DNA from: Undibacterium sp.
GTDB lineage: Bacteria; Pseudomonadota; Gammaproteobacteria; Burkholderiales; Burkholderiaceae
Reading direction: 5' to 3'
Assembly: GCA_014376575.1 (NCBI GenBank)
Contig: JACMRF010000069.1
Location: forward strand, 1-64,000
Length of the DNA: 64,000 nt
The position numbers and the translations under genes are program-made. Shown in pieces: positions 48,707 to 57,896 of the stretch. The notes beneath the pieces are model-generated. The model saw nothing but the letters and a program-made list of their open reading frames with translations. It was not told where the DNA came from and did no database searches. Position 1 is the stretch's first letter. Every line of letters begins with the position of its first letter.

Positions 48707-50787
48707 AAAACTTAAAGTTACCAAATTGGATTGGTGGAATGGACACCAAAGCGTTGGCAGCCCCAATACTTATCATTATGATGTTGGCGATGATGATTTT
48801 GCCTTTGCCTGCTTTCGTTTTGGATATTTTCTTTAGTTTCAATATCGCACTGGCTATCATCGTTTTATTAACTAGTTTGTACACTGTGAAACCGCTTGAT
48901 TTTATGGTGTTTCCTACGGTGTTGTTGGTAAGCACAATGTTACGCCTTTCATTAAATGTCGCGTCGACTAGGGTGGTGCTAACTGAAGGACATACAGGAC
49001 CAGATGCAGCGGGAAAAGTGATTGAGGCTTTTGGCCATTTTTTGATCGGCGGTAACTATACCGTTGGTATTGTCGTTTTCGTTATTCTGACAATTATTAA
49101 TTTTACGGTTGTTACAAAAGGTGCCGGACGAATTGCTGAAGTTGGAGCACGCTTTGCATTAGACGCGATGCCTGGTAAGCAAATGGCAATCGATGCTGAC
49201 TTAAATGCAGGGTTAATTGTCGAACAAGAGGCGCGTCGCCGTCGCACCGAAGTTTCTCAAGAAGCAGAATTTTATGGTGCGATGGATGGTGCCAGTAAAT
49301 ACGTGAGAGGTGATGCCGTCGCAGGCATTATGGTGACCATAATTAACGTGATCGGCGGACTTATTGTTGGCTTGGTGCAGCATGATTTAGATTTCGCTAA
49401 TGCATTAAAAATCTATACTTTACTCGCGATTGGCGATGGTCTGGTTGCCCAGATTCCATCATTGATTATTTCCACAGCGGCAGGTATTGTCGTTTCACGT
49501 GTTGCAAGTGATCAGGATATTGGAGGACAACTTATTGGTCAGTTGTTTGCCAAGCCCCAAGTTTTAAATATTACCGCAGCGATAGTTGGCGGAATGGGGT
49601 TGATTCCTGGAATGCCTCATACGGCTTTTATTTTATTGGCGGCAATTTTGGCAGGTGGCGGTTATTTACTAACAAAAAAATCACAAGTTTTGGTACCAAC
49701 TGAGAAAGAGGCTGAAACCCTGTCTGCTGCACCCGAAATGGAAGAGGCTACATGGCAAGATATTTTACCAGTGGACACTTTAGGTTTGGAAGTCGGCTAT
49801 CGTCTCATTCCCTTAGTCGACAAAATGCAGGGCGGAGAGCTATTAAAACGTATTAAAGGAATACGTAAGAAATTTGCACAAGAGGTTGGGTTTCTTTCCC
49901 CTCCAGTACACATAAGAGACAATCTTGAATTACGCCCTTCAGTTTATCGAATTACTCTGAAAGGGGTCGAGGTTGGCACTGGAGAGGCGAATGCAGGACA
50001 GTATTTGGCAATTGACCCTGGCATGGTTTCAGGGACACTGCCAGGAGTGATTACAACTGATCCCGCGTTTGGACTTCCCGCTGTCTGGATTGATTCCGGC
50101 ATGCGAGAGCAAGCACAGTCTATGGGATATACGGTTGTCGATGCAGGTACGGTGATCGCTACACATTTAAATCATTTAATTACCACACATGCAGCAGAGT
50201 TGCTTGGTCGCCACGAGGTTCAGCAATTATTGGATCATATCTCAAAAGATACGCCAAAACTTATTGAAGATCTAGTACCTAAGTTGTTGCCGATATCTAT
50301 TATGCAGAAAGTACTTCAAAACCTCTTGATTGAGGGCGTTCATATCAGGGATATGCGGAGCATCATCGAAACTTTATCGGAATATGCAACACATACTCAA
50401 GATGCCAATGAGCTGACTTCGCAGGTACGAATAGCGTTAGGGAGAGCTATAGTGCAGCAAATTTTTCCTACCGGGAATGAACTTACTGTCATGACGCTAG
50501 ATAATCGTCTCGAGCGTTTGTTAATGCAGGCCTTGCAGACCAGCGGTCCAGACGGCTCTGGAATAGAACCGGGTCTTGCGGATACGTTAGCGATGCAAAC
50601 GGAAGTCGCGACTAAACACCAACAACAAATGGGATTGACACCCGTACTGTTAGTGCCCGGTCCATTGCGCGCGTTGTTATCTCGTTTTTTACGCCGGACT
50701 TTACCGCAACTAAAAGTGTTGTCTCATGCTGAGTTGCCGGAAACAAAAACAATTAGAGTTACAAGTCTTGTTGGAGGACAGTCATGA
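48703..50787 (+). CDS. flhA: flagellar export gate protein FlhA
   Basis: Largest component of the flagellar export gate; its cytoplasmic ring docks chaperone-substrate complexes. The 694-residue protein has about eight membrane helices in the first half (for example FNIALAIIVLLTSLYTV), the FHIPEP-type loop region (MLRLSLNVASTRVVL, ALDAMPGKQMAIDADLNAG) and the four-part cytoplasmic domain. It overlaps flhB and flhF by 4 bases each. Confidence 0.97.
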   Translation: MKNLKLPNWIGGMDTKALAAPILIIMMLAMMILPLPAFVLDIFFSFNIALAIIVLLTSLYTVKPLDFMVFPTVLLVSTMLRLSLNVASTRVVLTEGHTGPDAAGKVIEAFGHFLIGGNYTVGIVVFVILTIINFTVVTKGAGRIAEVGARFALDAMPGKQMAIDADLNAGLIVEQEARRRRTEVSQEAEFYGAMDGASKYVRGDAVAGIMVTIINVIGGLIVGLVQHDLDFANALKIYTLLAIGDGLVAQIPSLIISTAAGIVVSRVASDQDIGGQLIGQLFAKPQVLNITAAIVGGMGLIPGMPHTAFILLAAILAGGGYLLTKKSQVLVPTEKEAETLSAAPEMEEATWQDILPVDTLGLEVGYRLIPLVDKMQGGELLKRIKGIRKKFAQEVGFLSPPVHIRDNLELRPSVYRITLKGVEVGTGEANAGQYLAIDPGMVSGTLPGVITTDPAFGLPAVWIDSGMREQAQSMGYTVVDAGTVIATHLNHLITTHAAELLGRHEVQQLLDHISKDTPKLIEDLVPKLLPISIMQKVLQNLLIEGVHIRDMRSIIETLSEYATHTQDANELTSQVRIALGRAIVQQIFPTGNELTVMTLDNRLERLLMQALQTSGPDGSGIEPGLADTLAMQTEVATKHQQQMGLTPVLLVPGPLRALLSRFLRRTLPQLKVLSHAELPETKTIRVTSLVGGQS

Positions 50788-52052
50788 ATGTTAGGAAATT
50801 TTCAGCTAATACCTCGCGTGAAGCGATTCGCCTTTTGAGAGACGCGCTTGGTTCGGATGCCGTTATTTTATCAAATCGCAATGTTGATGGTCGGGTCGAA
50901 ATATTGGCTATGGCCGATGAGGTAATTAGTTCTATCGCTGCATCACCCATTGCACAGACAACGGTGCCTGCAGTTCCTAAATTTACGCCGCGGATAGATG
51001 ATGGACGTTATTTCGAGTCAAATACCGACTATCGCTCAACGATAGCTGAGAAAAATGTAAATATAAGCCCTGGAGAGATGGCTGATGTAATGACTGAAAT
51101 TCGCTCTATGCGCGGTATGCTTGAAGCACAACTTGCTGAAATTTCATGGGCTAATACGCAGAAGCGACAGCCGCAAAAAGCGGAAATTTTGAAAGAGATG
51201 CTGGCTACCGGGTTTAGTGTGAGTTTGTCTCGTTATTTAATCGATAAATTGCCAGAATCTGAGGTTGTGTCAAATGGGATTGATTGGATAAAATCAATTC
51301 TTACGCATAATTTATCAACAATAAGTAATGAAAGTGAAATACTAGAAAAAGGTGGTGTATACGCTTTGGTAGGTCCAACTGGCGTCGGCAAGACAACTAC
51401 TACAGCAAAATTGGCCGCTCGATGCGTAATGCGCCATGGCCCCGCAAAATTAGCATTGATAACAACAGATGGTTACCGTATTGGCGGATATGAACAGCTA
51501 CGTATTTACGGGAAAATTCTTGGTGTTATGGTCCATTCAGTTAAAGATGAAGCCGATTTGCGAATTGCTTTGTCTGAACTTAAGAATAAGCATACGGTCT
51601 TGATTGATACTGTTGGTGTCAGTCAGCGCGATAAAATGGTGACAGAACAGGTAGCTATGCTTTCAGGTGCTGACGTTGATGTTAAGCGCCTCCTTTGTCT
51701 TAATGCCACATCTACGGGAGAAACACTTAGTGAAGTAGTTCGAGCTTATCAAGGTAACGGATTGGCTGGATGCATTTTGACAAAACTCGATGAAGCAGCA
51801 ACTATTGGCGGCGCTTTAGATATCGCAATTCGGCAAAAACTTAACATTTACTATGTCGCTAGCGGACAGCGAGTTCCTGAGGATTTACATGTTGCAAATA
51901 AGCAGTATTTAGTTGATCGAGCGTTTAAACTGAAACGCGAAACTACCGCATTTAGGTTTCAAGATGATGAGTTGCCAATATTAATGGCGAATGCTTCAAT
52001 GTACCGCGGAACTCATAATAATCGGATTGTAACGGAGGTGACTCTTGGCTAG
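50784..52052 (+). CDS. flhF: flagellar SRP-type GTPase FlhF
   Basis: Signal-recognition-type GTPase that sets the pole and number of flagella. The 422-residue protein has the basic N-terminal B domain, the N domain, and the G domain with GPTGVGKTTTTAKLA, DGYRIGGYEQL, the G3-region DTVGVSQRD and TKLDEAATIGGAL. It overlaps flhA, and the flhG start lies inside its last codons. FlhF presence suggests polar flagellation. Confidence 0.95.
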   Translation: MNVRKFSANTSREAIRLLRDALGSDAVILSNRNVDGRVEILAMADEVISSIAASPIAQTTVPAVPKFTPRIDDGRYFESNTDYRSTIAEKNVNISPGEMADVMTEIRSMRGMLEAQLAEISWANTQKRQPQKAEILKEMLATGFSVSLSRYLIDKLPESEVVSNGIDWIKSILTHNLSTISNESEILEKGGVYALVGPTGVGKTTTTAKLAARCVMRHGPAKLALITTDGYRIGGYEQLRIYGKILGVMVHSVKDEADLRIALSELKNKHTVLIDTVGVSQRDKMVTEQVAMLSGADVDVKRLLCLNATSTGETLSEVVRAYQGNGLAGCILTKLDEAATIGGALDIAIRQKLNIYYVASGQRVPEDLHVANKQYLVDRAFKLKRETTAFRFQDDELPILMANASMYRGTHNNRIVTEVTLG

Positions 52053-52887
52053 TTTTGATCAGGCAGAGGGACTGCGGCGTTTATTGGAAAGCCATAAGCC
52101 TAGAGTGCTTACATTTTTGTCAGCGTTAAAAGAAGAAGAAAAAAGTGGGATGCTGATTAATCTTGGCGCGTCATTAGCACGACAAGGACAACAGGTATTG
52201 TTGGTAGATGCGAAGTCATCACGTAACAGCATAGGCGCTTGGCTTAGTGCGAGCACTGAACAGACATTGTTGGATGTTGCACAACAACAGCGTACAATGA
52301 AAGAGGCAATTAAACTAATATCCTCCGGTTTATCTGTGACGATGTTATCAAAATATTCCATAGCAGTGACGAGTCTTCCTACCGAGAATATTCGACGATT
52401 GTCTCGTGTATTCGATGTAATAGTAAATCGTTCAGATTTGGTAATTGTCGACAGCGAATTAGACGCAAACGATGCATTTCCACTGTCTTCTCTTGATGAA
52501 AGTGAAATAGTTATTCAAGTATCAGCGAATCCAGTGACGATTAAAAATGCTTACGGATTGATTAAACGAGTCAATAATAGAATAGGGCGCAGGCCTTACG
52601 GAATTTTAGTATCCGGTGTGACTGAACACCAAGCTAAGCTTGTATATTCAAATATGGCACAAGCTGCAAATCGTTATCTTGCCGTCCCCCTAAATTTTGT
52701 TGGCTATTTGCCAGAAGATGAACATATGAAAAAGGCTGCGCATTTAGGCCGTTCAGTGATAGACGCGTTTCCTTTGGCCGGGGCATCGCTGGCTTTTTCT
52801 TGTCTTGCACAGCAGTTTGTGCAAAAAGCGCGATCAACTTTTTCTCCGCAACAAGTGCCTGGACTCGGTGTCCCGCTAAAAATATAA
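52045..52887 (+). CDS. flhG: FlhG/FleN-like MinD-family protein with degenerate Walker A motif
   Basis: MinD-like number regulator that acts with FlhF. The TTG start at 52045 has GGAGG 6 bases upstream and gives 280 residues beginning MASFDQAEGLRRLL, as in FleN. The usual GGKGGVGKT stretch is replaced by SALKEEEKS, so the ATP phosphate loop is missing. The Walker B-like VIVDSELDA also differs from the usual DxAAG form. LLVDAKSSRN and INLGASLA keep the ParA fold. ATP hydrolysis is therefore doubtful; the protein may act as a scaffold. Confidence 0.85.
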   Translation: MASFDQAEGLRRLLESHKPRVLTFLSALKEEEKSGMLINLGASLARQGQQVLLVDAKSSRNSIGAWLSASTEQTLLDVAQQQRTMKEAIKLISSGLSVTMLSKYSIAVTSLPTENIRRLSRVFDVIVNRSDLVIVDSELDANDAFPLSSLDESEIVIQVSANPVTIKNAYGLIKRVNNRIGRRPYGILVSGVTEHQAKLVYSNMAQAANRYLAVPLNFVGYLPEDEHMKKAAHLGRSVIDAFPLAGASLAFSCLAQQFVQKARSTFSPQQVPGLGVPLKI

Positions 52888-52892
52888 AATTC

Positions 52893-53624
52893 ATGTACAC
52901 CGCCAGCGGAAAATCAGATAAAAATTCCATACTTAAGGAGCATGCTCCATTGGTTAAGCGCTTGGCTTACCAGTTAAAAGCCAGATTGCCACCAAGTGTC
53001 GAAGTAGATGATCTCGTGCAAGCTGGAATGATCGGTTTGCTAGATGCAGTGAATCGCTATGAGGATAATCATGGCGCACAATTTGAAACATATGCCGTAC
53101 AACGCATTCGCGGAGCGATGTTGGATGAGCTTCGCAGTAGCGATTGGCTACCTCGTGGTGTGCGGCAAAATATGCGGAAAATTGAAAATGCGATGACATC
53201 CCTACAGCAAAAATTGGGGCGACCTCCATTGGAAACCGAAGTTGCAAAGCTACTTAAGTTATCTTTGGCAGAATATCAAGATCTATTGGGCGAAAGTGGC
53301 GGACATCAATTAGTTTATTATGAAGACTTTCATGATGCGGATACGAAAGAGCATTTTTTAGATCATTACGCGTCAGATTTATCTGGTGATCCACTTCAAG
53401 ATTTATTGCATGGCGATTTTCGTGATGCTGTGGTTGGCGCAATTAACAGTTTGCCCGAAAGAGAGAAACTCCTAATGGGTTTGTATTATGAGCAAGAGTT
53501 GAATTTGAAAGAAATCGGTGCTGTTATGGGGGTCTCGGAATCTAGAGTATCTCAACTTCACAGTCAAGCGGTTGCCCGACTTCGGGTGTCCTTACGGGAG
53601 AGAGCGTGGACTGGGCTAGCTTAG
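52893..53624 (+). CDS. fliA: flagellar sigma factor FliA (sigma-28)
   Basis: Directs RNA polymerase to late flagellar promoters and is held by FlgM. From ATG 52893 the protein is 243 residues with region 2 (VEVDDLVQAGMIGLLDAV, RYEDNHGAQFETYAVQRIR), region 3 and region 4 (LNLKEIGAVMGVSESRVSQL). It follows flhG by 5 bases, and motC begins inside its last codons. A matching sigma-28 promoter lies before flgM. Confidence 0.96.
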   Translation: MYTASGKSDKNSILKEHAPLVKRLAYQLKARLPPSVEVDDLVQAGMIGLLDAVNRYEDNHGAQFETYAVQRIRGAMLDELRSSDWLPRGVRQNMRKIENAMTSLQQKLGRPPLETEVAKLLKLSLAEYQDLLGESGGHQLVYYEDFHDADTKEHFLDHYASDLSGDPLQDLLHGDFRDAVVGAINSLPEREKLLMGLYYEQELNLKEIGAVMGVSESRVSQLHSQAVARLRVSLRERAWTGLA

Positions 53625-54346
53625 CAGGATTATTACTTGTCGTCTTTGGTATCGTCTTTGGTCAATTGATTGAGGGCGGACATCTCTCGTCGTTGGTTCA
53701 ACCGGCGGCATTTATTATTGTTGTTCTCGGAACTATCGGTGCCGTGCTGTTGCAAAGTCGCTTACCTACCTTTATGCGCGGTGTGAAAATGTTACGGTGG
53801 ATCGTGACAATGCCTGAGGATTCGATAAGAAAGAACGTTCAGGATGCATTGATTTGGAGTGTCGTTGCGCGCCGAGAAGGTTTTCTGAGTCTCGAAAGAT
53901 ATATGGAGTCGTCAAATGACCCATTTGTTGGAAAGGGCTTACGTTTGGTTATTGATGGGATTGATCCGTTGCAATTGAAAGAAATTCTAGAAGTGGACAT
54001 CACTTTTTATGAGATGGAGCAACGACAGGCAATAAAAATTTGGGAGGCCGCTGGAGGATATTCACCTACTATTGGTATTCTTGGTGCGGTATTAGGACTT
54101 ATTCACGTGATGGAAAATCTGACGGATCCGAGCAAGTTAGGAGGCGGTATCGCAGTCGCTTTTGTTGCAACAATTTACGGAGTTGGGTTGGCGAATTTAT
54201 TTTTTCTTCCCATTAGTAATAAGTTTAAAGAAATTGTTGGTCGTGAAGTCGTTCGGCGAGAAATGCTGGCGGATATTTTTTTTAGTATTGCGCAAGGTGA
54301 TAGCCCACGCATTGTTGAAGAACGTATATCAAACCATAAAGTCTGA
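53606..54346 (+). CDS. motC: second stator protein MotC (MotA-type)
   Basis: A 246-residue MotA-family membrane protein starting at GTG 53606, inside the end of fliA, with GGGAGAG upstream. Four membrane segments are visible, starting with ASLAGLLLVVFGIVFG. The loop between segments 2 and 3 and the proline-containing third helix (YSPTIGILGAVLGLIHVMEN) match MotC/PomA-like proteins. It pairs with MotD next door. MotCD stators support swarming and high load in pseudomonads. Confidence 0.93.
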   Translation: MDWASLAGLLLVVFGIVFGQLIEGGHLSSLVQPAAFIIVVLGTIGAVLLQSRLPTFMRGVKMLRWIVTMPEDSIRKNVQDALIWSVVARREGFLSLERYMESSNDPFVGKGLRLVIDGIDPLQLKEILEVDITFYEMEQRQAIKIWEAAGGYSPTIGILGAVLGLIHVMENLTDPSKLGGGIAVAFVATIYGVGLANLFFLPISNKFKEIVGREVVRREMLADIFFSIAQGDSPRIVEERISNHKV

Positions 54347-54363
54347 GCTCTTGGGGGCAAACT

Positions 54364-55152
54364 ATGGCAAGAAGAAAGTATGACGAAGACCCTGATAACC
54401 ACGATCGCTGGTTGGTTTCATATGCCGATTTTATGACGTTATTGTTTGCTTTTTTTGTTGTTATGTATGCAATATCTTCGATCAACGAAGGAAAATACCG
54501 GGTTCTTTCCAACTCTTTAACTGGAGCTTTTGGCAAGACTTATACTGCCGTGGGCAAAATATCTGAGACACCTGCAGCGCAGTCAGTTGCGTTTGATCCA
54601 CTTTCATCGGTAAAGGTTCGGGGCGGAGAGCCGCTGCGCAAGGAGCGAGAAAAAATGACTGGGATAGCAAAGGATATTCTCGTTGTCTTGGAGCCATTGG
54701 TCAGAGAAGGAAAGGTGCGCGTTACTCAAACTAGCCGCGGTGTTACGATTGAGATAAACGCAAGCGTTTTGTTTGCGCCTGGCGAAGCTAAGTTAAACGA
54801 CGACTCTAACCAAGCACTTAAGGCTATCGCTTCAGTTTTGGAGGCAGATAACCATGCTATTCAAGTCGAAGGTCATACCGATAATTTGCCAATTAAGAAC
54901 CTATCATTTCCATCGAATTGGGAATTGTCCGCAGTGCGTGCCAGTACTGTCGTACGACTCTTTACTGAAAGTGGCATAGGTGAAGATCGTATGACAGCGG
55001 TAGGGCAAGGACCGAAACTTCCGGTGAGCTCAAATGAAACCCCAGAAGGAAGAGCAAGAAATAGACGTGTCGCGGTGACAATTTTAGCAATATTACCGGA
55101 GCCTATTATTGAGGTGCCAGTCAATTTAAGTGCGGGCAAAAAACGTCTTTGA
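54364..55152 (+). CDS. motD: second stator protein MotD (MotB-type)
   Basis: A 262-residue MotB-family protein with one membrane helix carrying the ion-binding aspartate (SYADFMTLLFAFFVVMYAIS) and a C-terminal OmpA-like domain (VEGHTDNLPIKN, SNWELSAVRASTVVRLF). It lies 17 bases after motC and ends the fliA-motCD group. It has a TonB-like basic N-terminus (MARRKYDEDPD). Confidence 0.93.
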   Translation: MARRKYDEDPDNHDRWLVSYADFMTLLFAFFVVMYAISSINEGKYRVLSNSLTGAFGKTYTAVGKISETPAAQSVAFDPLSSVKVRGGEPLRKEREKMTGIAKDILVVLEPLVREGKVRVTQTSRGVTIEINASVLFAPGEAKLNDDSNQALKAIASVLEADNHAIQVEGHTDNLPIKNLSFPSNWELSAVRASTVVRLFTESGIGEDRMTAVGQGPKLPVSSNETPEGRARNRRVAVTILAILPEPIIEVPVNLSAGKKRL

Positions 55153-55243
55153 GCAGGAATACGCAGAAACGATTACTTTTATCCGTTTGTAGTTAGAATA
55201 TCGACCCAATTTAAAACAGTAAGTTTTATTGGCGCCTGCCGCT

Positions 55244-55732
55244 TTAACCGATCACGACTCTTCGTCCAGCCGCTGTATTATTTGTAGATTGACCATTTGG
55301 TCCGTACATTGACTCTGCAGGACTTTTTTGCTGAAGAATATTAAGTGCGCTCTGGTTCCGTATAAATTGACGGTTGATTAGAATTCCATTGGTACGATTA
55401 TTTTCCTTAGCCTGTTCTGAAAGTAAAAGTAGTTTTGTCCAATCTTCTGCTCCAATAGTTTCTGATACTGCGTTTGCAAAGTAGTTTTGCATTCCCTCAA
55501 CATCGCTAGAATATCCATTTTGACCTAGCCAAACTTTACGTTCGTGTTCTAATTTTGTCAAATCGGAGATGATTTTGCTTTTATCTTGAGTCAGTTTACT
55601 TAATTCTTCAACATTGCCGTCTATCAATGCCAACTCTTCAAATTTTAGTACATTAGCCAAAGAAATCATCGCAGAAATCTCATTCTGTAGATATTGATGT
55701 AACTTTGGTACACTAAGGCTTGTCGAGCTCAT
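55244..55732 (-). CDS. flgN: flagellar FlgN-type export chaperone
   Basis: Chaperone for the hook-associated proteins FlgK and FlgL. I chose the ATG at 55732 (MSSTSLSVPKLHQYL), giving 162 residues; an ATG 6 bases upstream is possible. The coiled helical core has LLDGNVEEL-like order (ALIDGNVEELSKLTQDKSK) and QSALNILQ. It is encoded just after flgM on the same strand, the usual pair. Confidence 0.85.
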   Translation of the reverse strand: MSSTSLSVPKLHQYLQNEISAMISLANVLKFEELALIDGNVEELSKLTQDKSKIISDLTKLEHERKVWLGQNGYSSDVEGMQNYFANAVSETIGAEDWTKLLLLSEQAKENNRTNGILINRQFIRNQSALNILQQKSPAESMYGPNGQSTNNTAAGRRVVIG

Positions 55733-55739
55733 AATCAAT

Positions 55740-56048
55740 TTACCGCTTTCTTGAATTCAGTAGATCTTTAACAGTTTCTAATAAGCCGTCTGCTACTTTC
55801 TCTGAGTTCACTTGGAAGCGTCCCTCGGAAATAGCTAGCTTGATAGCCTCCACTTTCTTTGTTTCAAACACCGCACCACTAGCTTGCGTGTTTTGCATTG
55901 CTTGTAACTGTGTTGACAGAGAGGAAATTTGCACGCTATGAGAAGGCGTATTGCTTACTTCTGCCTTCTCAGGAGCTTTCTCAGTGCGAGTTTGCCCTGG
56001 TCCAATTGGAAGCCCGGCGGTTTTATTTAGTGCGTCATCGATTTTCAC
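55740..56048 (-). CDS. flgM: anti-sigma-28 factor FlgM
   Basis: Binds FliA and keeps late genes off until the hook is finished, then is exported. The 102-residue protein starts MKIDDALNKTAGLP, is largely disordered in the first half and has a C-terminal sigma-binding helical part (VEAIKLAISEGRFQVNSEKV, ADGLLETVKDLL). A sigma-28 promoter lies upstream at 56092-56118. flgN follows after 7 bases. Confidence 0.92.
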   Translation of the reverse strand: MKIDDALNKTAGLPIGPGQTRTEKAPEKAEVSNTPSHSVQISSLSTQLQAMQNTQASGAVFETKKVEAIKLAISEGRFQVNSEKVADGLLETVKDLLNSRKR

Positions 56049-56091
56049 AGCGGTACCCTTTCAGTCGAAACTACATATATCTACGAATTGT

Positions 56092-56118
56092 ATATCGGCT
56101 GAGTTATTTTAAACTTTA
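56092..56118 (-). promoter_or_regulatory. sigma-28 (FliA) promoter of flgMN
   Basis: On the minus strand TAAAGTTT (complement of 56111-56118) and GCCGATAT (complement of 56092-56099) are separated by exactly 11 bases. This matches the enteric FliA consensus TAAAGTTT-N11-GCCGATAA at 15 of 16 fixed positions. It lies 44 bases upstream of the flgM start. This is a clear regulatory site and links FliA to FlgM levels. Confidence 0.88.
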
Positions 56119-56160
56119 ACATTGTTTGTGAAAATGATTTTTAAACATGTTTTAAGTTAA

Positions 56161-56859
56161 TTAAAAGATGATCTCAATAATGCCACCAGCTCTGGCGATT
56201 CCGCTCACGAATTGACCTGACGTTGTTTTTGCCTTAGCGACCTGTCCTTCATTCGCATTGTTTAACGCTAATGCCTCTGTTGACACCTGAAATCCAGATC
56301 CCACGCTAATTACTTTGATTGATTGTCCCTGCTGTATAACAGGAGACGTTTTTAAGGCATCCATGCGTAATGTGTTTCCTGATGCAAGTGAGACCATTAA
56401 TGCTTTTCCAATCGCCTGATTCGGATTGGTAATGACGCCATTTGGAAGTGTCGATAAATCACCACTAACTTTACGAAGATCAGATGCACTAATAATTTGC
56501 CCTTGAGACAGAGGATTTGTCGTCACGTAGTAGTCAGCTGTTACTTGCACTTGTGCTGAGACGTAAATTGTCCACGGACTTGGTGCATTACAGCGAATAC
56601 CTAAGCTGATTTTCCCCCAGGGTTTGCTACCTTGAAGCAAAAAGGCGGTCAAATTGGCACATGAGGGCAATTTCAATCTATTGTCGATTTTCCCGATAAT
56701 AATGTTGATCTGTCCCGGGTGCCCCATCGTTTGCTGCTGCAAAAACTCTTCAGCAAAACTACGCAAACTGTTCGTCTCTTGAAATTGATTTTCACGCGGC
56801 GACTGTGCCCACGCCGAACTCCAAGTGAACAGACATAACAGAGCAAGAGCAATTTTCAT
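56161..56859 (-). CDS. flgA: flagellar P-ring assembly chaperone FlgA
   Basis: Periplasmic chaperone for P-ring protein FlgI. The 232-residue protein has a signal peptide (MKIALALLCLFTWSSAWA) and a C-terminal SAF domain with VTTNPLSQGQIISASDLR, GQSIKVISVGSGFQV and NANEGQVAKAKT. It is divergent from flgB across 188 bases and lies upstream of flgM on the same strand, separated by 112 bases that hold the sigma-28 promoter. Confidence 0.93.
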   Translation of the reverse strand: MKIALALLCLFTWSSAWAQSPRENQFQETNSLRSFAEEFLQQQTMGHPGQINIIIGKIDNRLKLPSCANLTAFLLQGSKPWGKISLGIRCNAPSPWTIYVSAQVQVTADYYVTTNPLSQGQIISASDLRKVSGDLSTLPNGVITNPNQAIGKALMVSLASGNTLRMDALKTSPVIQQGQSIKVISVGSGFQVSTEALALNNANEGQVAKAKTTSGQFVSGIARAGGIIEIIF

Positions 56860-57047
56860 TTTTCAATAGTCAACGCAAAAACAATGACACCATTTTAGTC
56901 TTTGTCGTATGCCTTGAATTAGAGAATAGATGGCTTTTTCTTCCGTTGATCCAATGATTAAAGTTGTGTTTGTCGGCCTATTATAGAAACTATCGAAAAC
57001 CGTATAAATGTTCGGTTAAATGAATTTAACGGAAAAGTGGAGGGATC

Positions 57048-57455
57048 ATGGTTGGTAAACTAGATGAATTTATGGGCTTTCACGAGGCGGCGCTATCCAT
57101 CCGTGGACAACGTCAACAAATGCTGGCATCCAATATCGCCAATGCTGATACGCCTAATTACAAGGCGCGTGACATTGAATTTTCTGCCGCGATGAGTCAT
57201 GCATTAAATCGCAGCGGTACAAGCGGTACTTCTACCGATCTGACAAAAACATCTACTTCTCACCTTAATGCACAGAATAGTGTCGGCGGCACTCCAGCGT
57301 TATATCGAACTGTAGTGCAAGGTAGTGTGGACGGAAATACAGTAGATATGGATGTTGAGCGAAATCAATTTGCCGATAACGCGATTCGTTATGAAGCGAG
57401 TCTGACAATTTTGAATATGCAAATCCGCAACATGCTTGCGGCGATACAAGGTTAA
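57048..57455 (+). CDS. flgB: flagellar basal-body rod protein FlgB
   Basis: Proximal rod subunit exported by the flagellar system. The 135-residue protein has the rod signature [18 protein letters not shown] near the N-terminus and the C-terminal helix [19 protein letters not shown]. It is the first gene of the flgBCDEFGHIJ run. The ribosome site is GGAGG before the ATG. The 188-base gap to flgA should hold a divergent promoter region, but no clear boxes were found. Confidence 0.95.
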   Translation: MVGKLDEFMGFHEAALSIRGQRQQMLASNIANADTPNYKARDIEFSAAMSHALNRSGTSGTSTDLTKTSTSHLNAQNSVGGTPALYRTVVQGSVDGNTVDMDVERNQFADNAIRYEASLTILNMQIRNMLAAIQG

Positions 57456-57468
57456 AGGAGTACAAATC

Positions 57469-57873
57469 ATGTCGCTGTTTAATATATTTAATGTAGCGGG
57501 TTCAGCGATGAGCGCGCAAGCACAACGGTTGAATGTGGTGTCGAGTAATCTTGCCAACGCTGATAGTGTCACTAGTTCCAACGGTCTGCCATACAAGGCA
57601 AAACAAGTTGTATTTAGTGCTGTACCTGTCGCGGGTACAGCGTCAACTGGTGTCAAAGTAAGTGAAGTGGTTGAGGATGCCACCCCGCCGAAAATGATGT
57701 ACGACCCTAAACATCCGTTGGCCGACGACAAAGGCTATGTGGCAATGCCTAATGTGAATGTGGTTGAGGAAATGGTGAATATGATCTCGGCTTCACGCTC
57801 ATATCAAACCAATGTTGAGACGATGAACGCGGCGAAAACAATGTTGATGAAAACGTTGACGCTGGGACAATAA
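57469..57873 (+). CDS. flgC: flagellar basal-body rod protein FlgC
   Basis: Rod subunit of 134 residues, from ATG 57469 with AAAGGAG upstream (spacing about 8). It has [17 protein letters not shown] and the C-terminal helix [19 protein letters not shown]. It lies 13 bases after flgB and 23 bases before flgD. Two in-frame earlier starts exist but lack the family N-terminus MSLFNIF. Confidence 0.95.
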   Translation: MSLFNIFNVAGSAMSAQAQRLNVVSSNLANADSVTSSNGLPYKAKQVVFSAVPVAGTASTGVKVSEVVEDATPPKMMYDPKHPLADDKGYVAMPNVNVVEEMVNMISASRSYQTNVETMNAAKTMLMKTLTLGQ

Positions 57874-57896
57874 ATTAAATAGAAAGAGGAATGAGC

